A DNA stretch of 48,057 nucleotides from Lingula anatina (lineage: Eukaryota > Brachiopoda > Lingulata > Lingulida > Lingulidae): contig NW_019775934.1 of NCBI RefSeq assembly GCF_001039355.2, positions 54,458 to 102,514 on the forward strand, given 5' to 3'. Below, one piece after another: positions 22,972 through 34,589 of the stretch. The number at the start of each line of letters is the position of its first letter. The stretch's first letter is position 1. The notes below the pieces were generated by a model. It was not told the DNA's origin. It was given only the letters and a program-made list of their open reading frames with translations, and ran no database searches. Position numbers and translations under genes: made by a program.

Positions 22972-24260
22972 CTAGGGCACTTAACGCGGGGACCAGATGA
23001 ACCTCGCGTAGTTGATAGGCGCTCTGTTCGATTGCATGCTGTATTGTGACCCAAAGGCATGTCAATGCTGTAGCTTCCACAACCTGTTTCCTCTAAGATA
23101 ATATGTGTTAATCATGCCTCAATGATGATCATAATAGGTTCCCTCTTTTGTGAATTGCTCGTGGGCACAGTAAGGCATTTCCTTGGTCGCTCCGTGCATT
23201 TATTTGGTCTGCATCCTATCTTTACAAATGTTTTCGTAAATTATATAAAGATTGGGCTTGTGCTGCTGTTAATATTCAGTACTAGTCTTGCTTACTGCAT
23301 AGTGTTAGGGCAGTGAACGGTGTAGTGAGATTGTGCAACACGTCGACCCTAGTAGGCTACAGGTTATACCATACATGTACTTCTGTGGTTATACCTAGTA
23401 GTTATCTATTGTAAGCGAGCATTACACCCACCGGAAAAAAAAGTACTACATCTCTTCATTTGTCCTGTCAAATAGTCGACATTTTTTTCGAACTGATTCT
23501 ACTTTGAGTCAATAGGTGTATGGAGGAACCGGATTATCATTTTACCTGAGAAACCAGTCGACGTGTAAGAAAATGATTAACGTTCGCGATTTTTTTACCA
23601 ATGAATTACACCCACACAGTTGAGTGCCCCACCCCCTCCCCCACCATAAACCCACATCCTCAGCTGGATAACTTAACTGGCATGTCCCGTTGGTCTATTT
23701 TTGTCTTTTTAAAGGTACTGTTCTATTTTAAAGTTCGCTGCATATATACCTGCAAAGGGTATGTACTGTTTTGCTACATTCACAAGCTAAAAAACACCTG
23801 TTTCCTGAACACCCGACAAAGCTGTCATCAGCATTGTTGGTATTAAACTTGACAGTAATAAGACCACCATCTCGTGCTATCGAAGATGCATAAAAGAAAA
23901 AAAAAGTAAAATACGTCTTGCTTGCTAGGGAGGAGGTTATTAAATGTTTTGTGTTCAAAAGTATATTTTCAACTCTAGTGCACGCGAAAAAATATTTAAC
24001 CACCCATACTGGGTCGCCCTATAGAACCCTTCGCCTCCTCTACTATCCGATTCCAACGACCTCACACGTCACATGTCGATTTATATCTGAAACGGGTGTT
24101 GCTTCTTGAACACCGTGGTTCCAAAAAATCTCTCGAGGCCAGTTGCAGCTGTAGGCCTACATTTGTTTAATTGAAAAGTGCCATAGTGTAATGTGGCAGT
24201 TAAGTGACTGTGGTATAGTACACTCTGAGGGGGACTATACATGCTGTTGTAATTGTTGAT

Positions 24261-24320
24261 GTTGTTGTTGGTGGTGGTGGTGGTGGTGGTGGTGTGCGTG
24301 TGTGTGTGTCTGTGTGTGAT
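24261..24320. repeat. compound (GTT)n(GGT)n(GT)n microsatellite
   Basis: Three GTT units, about eight GGT units, then an interrupted GT run. Confidence 0.9.
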
Positions 24321-24364
24321 TTTCATTATGAGACCTTACAATTGACCATGGGGAGTTTGTATCT

Positions 24365-24398
24365 AGTGTTGCAAGAAGTTATAACTTCTTGAGTGTTG
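24365..24398. repeat. 20-bp perfect palindrome flanked by 7-bp direct repeats
   Basis: CAAGAAGTTATAACTTCTTG (24372-24391) is its own reverse complement. It is bracketed by AGTGTTG at 24365-24371 and again at 24392-24398. Confidence 0.95.
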
Positions 24399-25827
24399 TA
24401 TCAGTATATAAGAACGGCGCATTTCCTTACCCGTTTAAAATCACTTATACATTGTACCTTCCATTCATCTTGTGCATAACCTCTACGTTCACATACAAAC
24501 AAACACAGATAACCTTTTTATAAGTGAACAATATAATATTTTTCTCCTCCTATTTATCATGTCTGCAGGCTAGGCTTGTTCAGACGCTGAAGCGGGTGAA
24601 TCACCCTCGCGACGTGACAGTTTAACCAACGCCAGTTTTACGGATTCATCGTTAATTAAAGACCATTATGCACAATTACTTCGCCGCCTCTGCAGCAAAA
24701 ATTAAAAGCGTGAAGAAACTTCTTTCATACACAATGAAAAACTCACTTAAGTGATCATATTATACAGAGAACCAATTACGTACGTACGGCATATATAGAC
24801 ACATTTAATTCAACGCTGCCCATATATTCTTCACACTCTGTATGTTTCTTACACTTCCGCTATTGAAATGATTTGACAGCAGAATAACAATATTTGGTAT
24901 GCTACAGGTACCTCTGTCGCGCTGTGGAAACCTATTATGCAGAGATATAAACCAAATTGATGACGCGTTGAAAGAGAGAAGACGCGACCCTGTCCCCGCC
25001 GCCAGCATTTATAGTGACTGTCTGTTTTGCAGACGGACACCAGCAGAATTTCCATTAATGATAAATTAATACCTCCATTTTAATCCATGTTTGTAATTTG
25101 GGTCTTAATTGTTGTAAGTATACTAATTACATTATATTGCTTGGGAGCTAGAATGCTAAATGATAAAAGATAATGGAAGATTCTGTAACACACAATAAAC
25201 GAACCCTGTGAACGGCTTGTCATTCATTCACCTAGGAATTCTGCGTTGCCAGAGCAATAAATTTCCAACTACAAATTCAGAGCTCTAAATTTCATATCAG
25301 TTGCATTAATTTATAATTCACACTGTCCTCATGCTTGCCGAATATCCTCTCATAATTAACTATATGTCACAATTATGAGTCAATCGCCTATTCTAGTAAT
25401 AAAAATGAAGTATCTATATTCTACCCTGTCAAACTACAAAATAACTCAGGGCTTTCCCAAGGGCTTATTCTCCTATAGGATGCCCCTCTTTGCCCCCATG
25501 TATTCGTCAGACTATCCCACCCCCGGAGCACCTGTAGGCTAAATCAAAATTGCATTTGGGAGCATTCAGACAGTTTTTTCATACAGGTACCAGGCTCCAA
25601 AACATATATGCCTCAGACCTTATATACTATTTATTACCAAAAGTGCACATGGTATGACAGAGGACATTTCACTTAGAGAGAAGTCTATGCAGTAAAAACC
25701 ATATACGATGTACTAGTATATGGATATCATAACAAGTGTGTGATCCTTGAAATATAAACCGGCTCTCGATTATCCAGGCTAAGGAATAGCAAATACAGGC
25801 TCAAATGAAGTTTGATTTTGCTCGAGG

Positions 25828-25854
25828 TAGGCCTGCTATTGAATAGTAGGCCTA
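25828..25854. repeat. near-perfect inverted repeat TAGGCCTGCTATT/AATAGTAGGCCTA
   Basis: Thirteen-base arms with one mismatch and a one-base centre. The TAGGCCTA core recurs elsewhere in the window (near 16953 and 24151). Confidence 0.8.
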
Positions 25855-26332
25855 TACATGTATATAGCCTAGTGTTTTAATACAAACAAGGAGTCCATAT
25901 GATTTTAATGTAGTTATTAAGCCTGTGGCAACTCTATTAACAGTTACCTTCACTGTCAATGCTGACACACAACGGTGCTGCAGTGACAGAATTATCACAC
26001 AGCCATATGAATTGTTGGCATTATTAATATTCCATTTGACCCAATTCAGAATTTCCATGTGTGTCATCAACTTTTAAAATTTGTTGTTCTGCAGGACCGC
26101 CTTGACATGACAGTGCATTAAAAATCAAAAATGATTGATCTGTTTTTGAATAAAAGAGACTTGGATTTGCTTATCTGAAAAGAGTTTTAAACAGTTGGAT
26201 CTAACTCTATGACCCAAACAGAATTCCCACGAATGTTACACAGATTGCACAAAAGCAAAACTTTCAACAATTATCAAAATAATATTTTCTCAAGTTGACC
26301 CATGAAGAATGAGATAATACAGCAATGCTTAC

Positions 26333-26527
26333 CTGGTCAGCGATGTAGACGAGTGGACAGCCGTATACAATGTATGGAGATCAGTACACAAACGCTGTTG
26401 ACAGGTGTGTGACACTCGGTGACACAGAGCAACCGGTCTGTGACAGAAGGCTCAGCTGCTCTGATCACGGAATTCTGCGATCTGACCACAAAAACTACCC
26501 TTATCTGCTAGGCGTTGTGCTTATATA
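26333..26527 (-). promoter_or_regulatory. candidate TATA promoter and non-coding first exon, minus strand
   Basis: On the minus strand TATATAA (26521-26527) is followed by about 190 bases with no ATG. These end in a strong donor, CTGACCAG followed by GTAAGC (exon end 26333, intron GT at 26331-26332). A transcript starting about 30 bases after the TATA box would have a roughly 160-base untranslated exon. The nearest minus-strand gene needing such an exon is the LRR gene, whose acceptor is at 8953; the chondroitin synthase is another option. No transcript evidence is available, so this is a guess from signals. Confidence 0.3.
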
Positions 26528-27927
26528 TGATCTGAGGTACGAAATCGTGTAAGAAGTAGCCTGTGGAAAGTTTCACATTCAGTTTGCCACCTATATATTG
26601 ATACAAGTGTCTCAAACTGCCGTGACTCATGCCCAAGGGAGACTATGCGGGTAACCTTACAGGTCTCAATGGACTGATAGTTATGATGATGGAATGATGT
26701 GAAAAAAGCAGGAATGTGTCATCTTAATGTGGGGTTTGAATGTTGTTAAAAGGATGCAAGAAGTTAGGATCTACATTCTTCCGTTTGAGTTTAACAACAG
26801 GTTTACAATATCTTTATAATTTTAAAGTTAAAACAACATGTTCAAAAGAAATTGTATACGTGACAGAGATAACGAAACAATAACGGACACGAAGCATTTT
26901 AAATAATTTGTAAGAAAATGAAAAACAGAAGACTGAGATTTCCTTTATTTTCCAAAGATATATAAATCGACTTGCTCACTACTAAGATTACTTAAAAAGC
27001 TTTGCCATGTCTCACATATCATTTGCTATAATATAGTTTCTTTATCTTTGAAAATAACTGCCATAAGTTACTAGTTAAAAGGATTTATTAATCCTTTTTC
27101 AATATGTAATGTAGATAGCCTTCAGGAATTACTATAAATGCCTACTTTTCACCACAGGTACGTTTGATGTATACAAATTGGCCAACCCAAGAAACCTGTT
27201 AAATATTTTTCTTGATCTGAATTACTACTGCAGTCGAGAAGCTATCATAATTGTAATCGGATCCCCCCTGCAAACGGGTCCAATATTGTGCGTATTCTTT
27301 CACATTCTATTATCACTTGTGCAGTTGACTTTAAAACCAGATTGCACACTAACAACAGGTGATATTACAGCAGGTTTACCAGGTTGAAAGTAAACCACAC
27401 CTTAGTCACACTACACGAGACAAGTAACCGAATAAATATTCTCCTACCGTGCCTTGATTGAAACAGGATTGGAGCAAGGTTTTCATATTCAAGACACTGT
27501 ATTTGGCTTAGACTTTTTGCATATTGTGTAATGGTATGCGGGGTTAAAAATCAGCTATTTTTTTCTCCTTTTGTATTTTTTGTCACGTGTTTTACCCTTT
27601 AGGGAAGTGTAAAGCTTACCGCGCCATTTGCTCTCCTGAAAGAGAGGGGGAGGTTACATTTCATGTCAGTATTAAACGACGATTATCGTTAATTCTTGTT
27701 TATTTAGTATTCGTGTATCATAAACGTGATTTTAACACAGAATTCAAAAGTGGCTCACGTGGACCACATGGCGTGGTATCAAAGCAAACCGGGTTGAAGA
27801 TTTCAAGTCATAAGTGCACTTTTGATTTTTGAAAACTCTATTTGCAGCCATTGAAAAACATCTGTTTAAAAATCAACTTGGATACTGCTCACTTCTTTAG
27901 AAACACTTTGACCAATTGTAGATGATT

Positions 27928-28071
27928 GTACCCTCTACCAGGGCGACAGATTGATTTTTTTCACAAGACATTCACAGATATGCCTTTAGATAAATAGACG
28001 GTCATTTGGTTTCCTGTCTTTTGGCTTTTGGAAATTTTACTTATAATATCTGCCACCCTGGTAGAGTGTAC
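27928..28071. mobile_element. 144-bp inverted-repeat element, copy 2
   Basis: GTACCCTCTACCAGGGCGAC at the left matches the reverse complement of the right end (GTACACTCTACCAGGGTGGC) with few mismatches. GATGAT occurs on both flanks (one base away from the left end, directly at the right end), a possible target-site duplication. The interior is shared with copy 1 at 15629-15762. No coding capacity. Confidence 0.82.
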
Positions 28072-28585
28072 GATGATAACACGTTTCGTGGAAAACTCTA
28101 ATTGGCACATTATTTTCAATAGCCCAAAAGAAGTGTGAGATTACTGCAGGTGGGCGGAGAAGCCAAGTAAAAGTTTTGGTGTTCACAGAACGGCAATTGC
28201 AGTAGATGTGACAGGATTTCTCAACTGCAATACTTGGTAGTCTACTCACTAGGTCATGTCGTCGACTCGATGTCGTGTGTGTCACACAGTGTTATCACCA
28301 AAACTAGGTCGCAAATGTTGATTCTCGAATAATATTCCACTTGCGAGGTCAAAAGTGACTAGAATTTCTCTCTAACCCGAGACTGCGGTAGTGGGTACAG
28401 ATATTCTTACTGTATACTTAGATGAAGTGGGTCTCTAACCAGCCGTCTAATTTTCAAGCGAGTGTATTGTTCACTGCAAATATTTGCAAGACTACATGTA
28501 CACACCCTGTATTTTGATACGTGAGCTGCATTATTAATATCAGAGAAGGGACTTCCGGGATATTTGTACGGTACGTTACATGCAG

Positions 28586-28587
<2 letters not shown>

Positions 28588-28648
<61 letters not shown>
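28588..28648. repeat. compound (TC)n(CA)n microsatellite
   Basis: About 20 TC units then 11 CA units. Open frames across it are translation artefacts (Ser-Leu and His-Thr repeats). Confidence 0.97.
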
Positions 28649-29028
28649 TGCACGCACACACGCTCACTCTACGCTGGGGTCCTTCCCTCAGCCGCTTCCC
28701 TCCTTCCTTCCCTCTCTCCTTTCTACCTTCCATCCTTACTCTCTTTTTAAATAGCGTTATATCAGGGGAGTGTTGCGTCATGGGATGAAGAGGTCAAATT
28801 AGTAAGTAACAGGGTGTATTTAAGTTAAGTACTTGAGAGCGTGATTGTCATTAATTCTGGGAAATGGTGAGGGTGCTTTGTTCATATCCCACAGCTTGAC
28901 CGAATTAATTTTTGCACAAATATTTTTTTGTTCCAATTTTCATGATTAAGTCATGTTTGGACATTTTCTAACTCAAGTAAGATCTAGAGTGCCTCCAAAA
29001 ACTTAATTGTTTTGTTTTGGTCTAAGTA

Positions 29029-29440
29029 GGGGAGACCGGGGCTAGTTGGACCCCGGGGTAAGTTGCCCCCCAGTCAATTTATGAAAAAGTAACTACGAGG
29101 TAAAAAAAAAATTGGCCACATACTCTTGCTAAGTGACCGTAGCCTACAATGCTAAGGAAGTGTCAGACGTTAAAAAGTTTTACTTAAGCGGTGAGTCGAA
29201 ATAAACGATTTTTGCACCTAAAAGTAATTTTGTTCAAGAGATTTCAAAATCTATTTTCATAGGCTTTTGATCGAATATAAGATATGTATAGGGCATCAAA
29301 CTGAAGTTCATTGTTTCAAGTTTCACAATGATGTATCATCGTTGCTCATTCTAGCACCATAAATCGCTACCATCCTTTAAAATAAATAATGTGCACCCGG
29401 GGCTAGTGGGCCCCCTTGACTCGGGGCAAGTTGGACCCTC
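29029..29440. repeat. element bounded by GGGGCTAGTTGGACCCC-type direct repeats
   Basis: At 29029-29071 two related units read CCGGGGCTAGTTGGACC and CCGGGGTAAGTTGCCCC. At 29396-29440 two more read CCCGGGGCTAGTGGGCCC and CTCGGGGCAAGTTGGACC. All four are in the same orientation, with about 325 bases of AT-rich sequence between the pairs. I recall GGGGCAAGTTGG motifs in dispersed repeats of many animals. Whether this is one element with repeat-bearing ends or two fragments is unclear. Confidence 0.6.
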
Positions 29441-30162
29441 ATATTACCCACAAACCTTTGCCCGCAACGCTGTTTGAAATAAACAAGTTGGTGAAATTGA
29501 CAAAGCTTGCCGGTGTCTATTACCGTCTGATTGATTTTTTTAAATTTTCTCTCTGGTGTCTTTTTGAAAATTTATATCAGAAATATTCTGTTGATTTTAA
29601 GTATTAAAAAGCAAATCCATTGGACTTTCCGTAGAAAAACATTTATTTTGCCTTAATTCATTGTAAGGGGATTCCCTTTGTATTTATAGTGTTATATGTG
29701 GCCCCAAGGGGATTTTCTACCCCTCCCTAGCTAGAGACCATTGTTGAAACAAACTCAATGGTTTAAAACTGAATTTGTTACTTTCTTTTAAAAAGAAAAT
29801 TTATTATTCGTTTTCATTCATTAAAAACCTTCTTTATACCATTATTTATTTATTCTTAATTAAAACAAAACACATTTTATTGATATATATTTTGGTTCTT
29901 GNTTTTATATCAAAATATTTTAGAGAAATTTAATCCCAGTAATTCAAGCAACGGCTTGTTTCAAATTGTTTAAACTTTATAGTTTTTAACAACAGTCGTT
30001 CTGTTCTTTCAGGCCCTTCAACAAATATGTGGAGGAAAACACTAACAGAATTTTTAAGAAAATACCTAATTAAAAAAGAAATAAGCCGTTTAAAAACTAA
30101 GACGTGGTGACAATATCTGACACAGCTGATGATTTTTGAGTAATACCATAAAAGCTGAAATC

Positions 30163-33100
30163 ATGGTATTCTTTGACAGAGATAAGAAGTTGCATTACCT
30201 AAGAATATTAGATCCATCCTATGATAAGCTCAGTTTTGAAGAAGATCCACAACGGTTGCGGCTGGAGGACCTGGCAGGCTGGACCGAGTTGCGTGCAAGT
30301 TTTGCCGAACTCAATGCACTTCCAGCAACGATTGGGTGGTGTAAGAATCTAAAAGAACTTTACTTGCAAGGCAACAACTTGACGTCGCTACCGATCTCTC
30401 TGTGTTACGCCAAAAATCTCACAGTTTTAGACATTTGTGCCAACAGCCTGTATGAATTCCCTCTTTCTATATGCAATAACGAGAATTTAGAAACAATATA
30501 TCTTAGCGGCAACCACTTACACAACATTCCCCCAGATGTGTCAAAACTGACTAAACTGAAACGTTTATGTTTAAGTGACAATCAGTTCGCGATATTTCCT
30601 GAGGAAGTGTGCAATATTCCGAATCTCGAAGTTTTATACCTGTGGCGAAACATATTATCTTCGCTACCAGAAGCCACGACCAATCTGTCAAAGTTATAAA
30701 CACTTGATATTTCGAGGAACAGTTTCCTTGAATTCCCAACGCCTGTTTGTTTTCTTCAATCAATTGAGTCCTTGAACATTTCTGGTAACAGAATAGAGGT
30801 TATTCCAAATGATATTTCAAGACTGACCAATATGTTGATATTTGACATTAGATGGACTGGTGTAACAAAGTTGCCGTCTTCTATGTCACAACTAACGCAA
30901 TTAAAGTCGTTACTGTTAGAGGAAGACAGCATGGTAAGACCACCTGCCACAATTTGCCAGCATGGAACTGACGCAATTCTCCAGTATTTGTTCGCACTGC
31001 TGGAAACCAGAGCAACTAAGGCATGTACCCTGCAGCTAAATTTCTTGGGCGAGGTGGCGCGAGGCAAGACCAGTTTGTCAAGAACATTGCAATCTGGGAC
31101 GCCATCCTTAACCTCTTCCGTAGATAGAACATCGGTTGTTGAGCAAGGCACATGGAACCCAGAGGACCACATACGATTTAACATCAACGATTTTGGCGGC
31201 CACCAATCGTACAGAGTGGGGCACCCGCTGTTCATCTCAGAGGCTGGTGTTGTATGTATCGTGTTTAACTCCCTTCAGTATGATCCATTATCGGAAGGGG
31301 ATTTTACGAACAACATTGGCAACTGGATTGACATGATTCAGTCTAGATATCCTGGTATAGACTTGGTGGTTTTGGGTACACATGTTGACAGGTGCGATGA
31401 AGTGAAAGTTGATGAAATCCGTTGCAGTATACAACGAAGAATGCAGGCTCAAGCTGAGAAAAAGCAAATGTTGCTGGACCAACAAATCGAACATTTGGAG
31501 GAACAGATTAGTAGAAACAGACGTTGCGATCTCCCTTTCCTGGAGGCTTATCGAGACAAGTATGAAAATCTGAAGTCTCTACGTGAATGCACTAAAAATA
31601 AAACTCATCCAATTTTCATGGTCAGTTCACAAACATTGCTTGGGTTTGGCGATCTAGAAATATATCTTATAAAATTAGCAGAGGCAAAGAAAGTGGAACT
31701 GCCAAAACGCTGGTTAGATTTAGCTAGCACTATACTAAAAGATTCAGGGAACTTGCTCACAATCGACTACGATTATCTTAGACAGAAATTCATGAAGTTG
31801 AACGATGTAACCATAGACTTGGCGCCTACCAATGCGAGCAGTGAATTTAATAATGTTATGTGCTTTCTTGCTTCCAGCGGAGAAATCATTTGGTTCGAAA
31901 AGCACCCTGCCTTGAAAAATACCATTTTTCATAGACAGCGACTACTTGCCGACTTACTACGGGTTGTACTGGACCACAATAATTACGCTCGAGTTAACTT
32001 TTTTCTTCAGGAAGGTTTAATTACACAGATGGAGATGGACGACTACACTTTAAGAGGAATCGTCTCCAGAAATCTGTTGAAGAATTTGTGGAAGACATTC
32101 AACCTTAACCATTTTGACATTGACACAATGACAGAATTGCTGAAATCATTGGAGCTGTGTTATGAGGTACCATGCAAATCCATTATGAGCAAAGACAGTG
32201 CCTACCATTTCCCTTGTTTGTTGACGGAAGGGAAACCAGAGCATCTTTCAACAAAATGGCCGCACGAGATTTCCCATGAAAAGCACCAATTAAGCCTGAG
32301 ATTTCAGTTCCATCATGGATGCCCTTGCGGTGTATACGAAAAATTCTCAGTCAGACTACATAGGCACTTAGGGCTGTTCAAGTTGCGGAGGGTAGATTGG
32401 AAAGATGGCTTGTATGCAGAGTTGGGAGCCAACAGCATTCTGGTTCTCCGCCAGCAGCGTGGCAGAGAATGCACTATCACCATCTCCGTTCGGGGAAAGA
32501 AAATACCACAGTTGTGGGAACATCTGTTAAATGCACATAACGACTTGCTGAAAATCCAAACTCGAGATTGGCCAGGACTGCATTTCACCAAGCACCTAAT
32601 CTGCCCCCACTGTGAGCGCCTATGCTTGCCAAACCCTTCCGTCTTCCCTGGCGAGATATTGGACCTTGAACGGCCCTCAAATGAAACTCGTGGTTTCTAC
32701 TCTACGGTGCCGTGTGACAATGCCGTGCCTGACAGGTGTATACCCGCCAGCATGGTGATACCGGCCATGGCAGGTAATGAACTAGTTGTTTCTTTTGTTT
32801 GCATAAATAAGAATTGGATGATAAGTTCTTAGCCCCTTGGTGATTTTATTGCAATATCAGTTTTTTGTAATGTGAAAAATGACAATTTTCAATGCCAATG
32901 ACAATCTATTTTGTGCATTTTTTTGTGCATTTACACCGAATAAAATCGCCAGAGGGGTAACAGTAATCTTATGTCTACGAAAAAGATCTTGCCCCAACTA
33001 GACGCTATTTTAATTATTGTTTGTACATGTTTACTTTCAGAATTTGCTCCCATGGCCGAGTACAATAAGGCAGCACTCCGCGCCCACCAGAAGGCGCTGG

Positions 33101-33330
33101 TTGACGATATCACAGAGCCGTGCTTGCGGGACGTCCTGCTACGGTTCCAGCAAGAGGGCATATTCTCTGAACGAGAGGTGCTGACGGTGAAGAGTCGCGA
33201 TTCACAAAGAGAGAGGAATGTTATCTTCCTTGACATCCTCAGGACTAAAGAAGAGAGAGCATTTTATGAGTTTACGCGATACTTGGGAGCCAACGGACAG
33301 CTTCATCTCAGCGAACTCCTCCAGTTATAG
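30163..33330 (+). CDS. LRR-Roc-COR protein with C-terminal CARD; one in-frame TAA
   Basis: Join 30163-32773 and 33041-33330: CAG then GTAATG donor, 267-base intron, TTTACTTTCAG acceptor, phase 1. Roco proteins are GTPase scaffolds; the closest human layout is MFHAS1. An in-frame TGA at 30130 makes ATG 30163 the first start. Numbering the TAA as residue 179, the product is 966 residues. Cytosolic-type LRRs (LxxLxLxxNxLxxLPxxI) run about 45-270. The Roc domain has P-loop GEVARGKT (296-303), DFGG (343-346), THVD (406-409) and a charged, coiled-coil-like insert (about 423-472). COR-like sequence and a CPHC...C cysteine cluster (814, 817, 821) follow. Exon 2 adds a CARD (about 880-962; AHQKALVDDI, ERNVIFLDIL, HLSELL), which implies caspase-recruitment or adaptor contacts. 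The TAA at 30697 sits in frame inside an LRR. The frame is otherwise open, so a nonsense allele, an early pseudogene or a base error are all possible. Confidence 0.88.
30697..30699 (+). other. in-frame TAA interrupting the LRR-Roc-COR-CARD gene
   Basis: The frame reads ...NLSKL, stop, TLDISRNSF..., with LRR spacing intact on both sides. Related LRRs usually carry a short polar residue here, so a CAA to TAA change is the simplest explanation. The following base is A, and the known efficient readthrough context (stop then CTA) is absent. The next ATG in frame is at 30772 and would give an N-terminally shortened protein that still contains the Roc, COR and CARD regions. Confidence 0.95.
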
Positions 33331-33794
33331 TATATTTGGAGAACGTTTGTGTTATATGATTAATGAAATCTTAAGACAAAGATCGGTGCTCAGGCTGCAC
33401 ATTCATTGTTTACAGTTTATTTTCTGTCGAAGGATGGACTTAATACGGATTTCGAAAAGAAATTAATGCAATATGCAATGGCATATAATACTGCAGTATT
33501 CCGTAACTTTTCTCTCTGGGAATAACTCGAACCTTGGACATAATAACGAACTGATACCAAAACTTTCCTGAGTCAGATTAGAGCCCCTAGAATTAACTAT
33601 CTTACATAAAGAAACCCTTCTGTAAATGTGAGAACCCAATGCGTCTTGATGTTAGTGAAAGGGTACATATTGATGTACATGTATGTCAGACAACCTTGGG
33701 TATTGTAACCTCGCCCTAAACAATTTGATAGACTTAATTTTTGCATATTGGTGTGGTTGAAAGATCAAGATAAAGGATAACTTCTATGTGTAAC

Positions 33795-33796
33795 AA

Positions 33797-33831
<35 letters not shown>

Positions 33832-33834
33832 ATA
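33795..33834. repeat. (AATA)n microsatellite, also candidate poly(A) signals
   Basis: About ten AATA units give overlapping AATAAA hexamers 465 bases after the stop codon of the CARD exon. They could serve as the 3' processing signal of that gene. Confidence 0.7.
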
Positions 33835-34389
33835 CTTTCACCCCGAGTATGTATTGTTTTAAAAAATATGAACGAAGAGGGGGTTATACTCAAGCAGGCG
33901 AAAAATTCATTTCTATATTTTGTCATCGAAACATTTTTTAGTTTTGAAATCTGATATCACGTGAAATGTCAGTTAAAAAAAGCCGTGTTGTGCCACGAGC
34001 GGTAAATATTGACATAACCATCTTCTTCATGCAACAGAATGCTGACATTGTTTACATTTACTGTCCTTCTCACGCTATCCTTATGATTGTTTGTACAAAA
34101 AATAAACAAATACGTGAACAAAATGTGTTCGGCGTGCCTACCAGTAATGGATGTTTCTCTATTTGGCTTGGCTCAACATCCGTTTAGCGTGTTTAGGAGC
34201 AATAACTGTCTAGCATCGCTTCCGCTCGAATTACACGGTCGTATAATTCAACTGCATTTGTTTATTAGCCATTTTATTTCCTTGTACGGCCTAGGACTCT
34301 TCATAACCAAGGCGAACCCGTTTTAGTCCAGTTGCGTTCGTGGATGCCGCACGATACATACATTAATTGAGAGTCTTCCCGTTTAGTGT

Positions 34390-34396
34390 TATATAG
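34390..34396 (+). promoter_or_regulatory. candidate TATA box of the cysteine-rich peptide gene
   Basis: TATATAG lies 42 bases upstream of the ATG at 34438. This would give a start site around 34415-34425 and a 5'UTR of about 15-20 bases. Compact promoters of this kind are common for small secreted-peptide genes. Confidence 0.4.
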
Positions 34397-34437
34397 TTTA
34401 TGATATTTCGTTTGATAGCTCTACTCCAGGAACAGCT

Positions 34438-34547
34438 ATGAATCAAGGAAAGGTTTTATTAATAGTAACTTTACTGGTTCTGGTGGCCGTAGTGTATCCG
34501 TTCGGTAAGTCTACTGTGTGTGTATGTGTATGTGTGTGTTTGTGTTT

Positions 34548-34589
<42 letters not shown>

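Larger units (their letters stand above)
22063..30130. other. gene-poor stretch
   Basis: Apart from the separately listed repeats, the gap and the candidate 5'UTR exon near 26.4 kb, I see no supportable gene. Several open frames here are simple translations of TC/CA or GGT microsatellites. One ambiguous base (N) lies at 29902. Confidence 0.5.

Noticed and set aside
22832-23080. Proline-rich minus-strand frames
   Set aside because: They run through the G-rich tract and the N gap; not real proteins.
28454-28788. Open frames with Ser-Leu, His-Thr or Arg-Glu repeats
   Set aside because: They are translations of the TC/CA microsatellite.
30551-31235. Minus-strand open frames within the Roco gene
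   Set aside because: Antisense to strongly supported LRR and Roc coding sequence; composition follows the sense frame.
30772-32832. Treating the region after the TAA as an independent gene starting at 30772 and ending at 32832
   Set aside because: The LRR register is continuous across the stop, and a consensus donor at 32773 with in-phase CARD exon fits better than reading on to the stop at 32830-32832.
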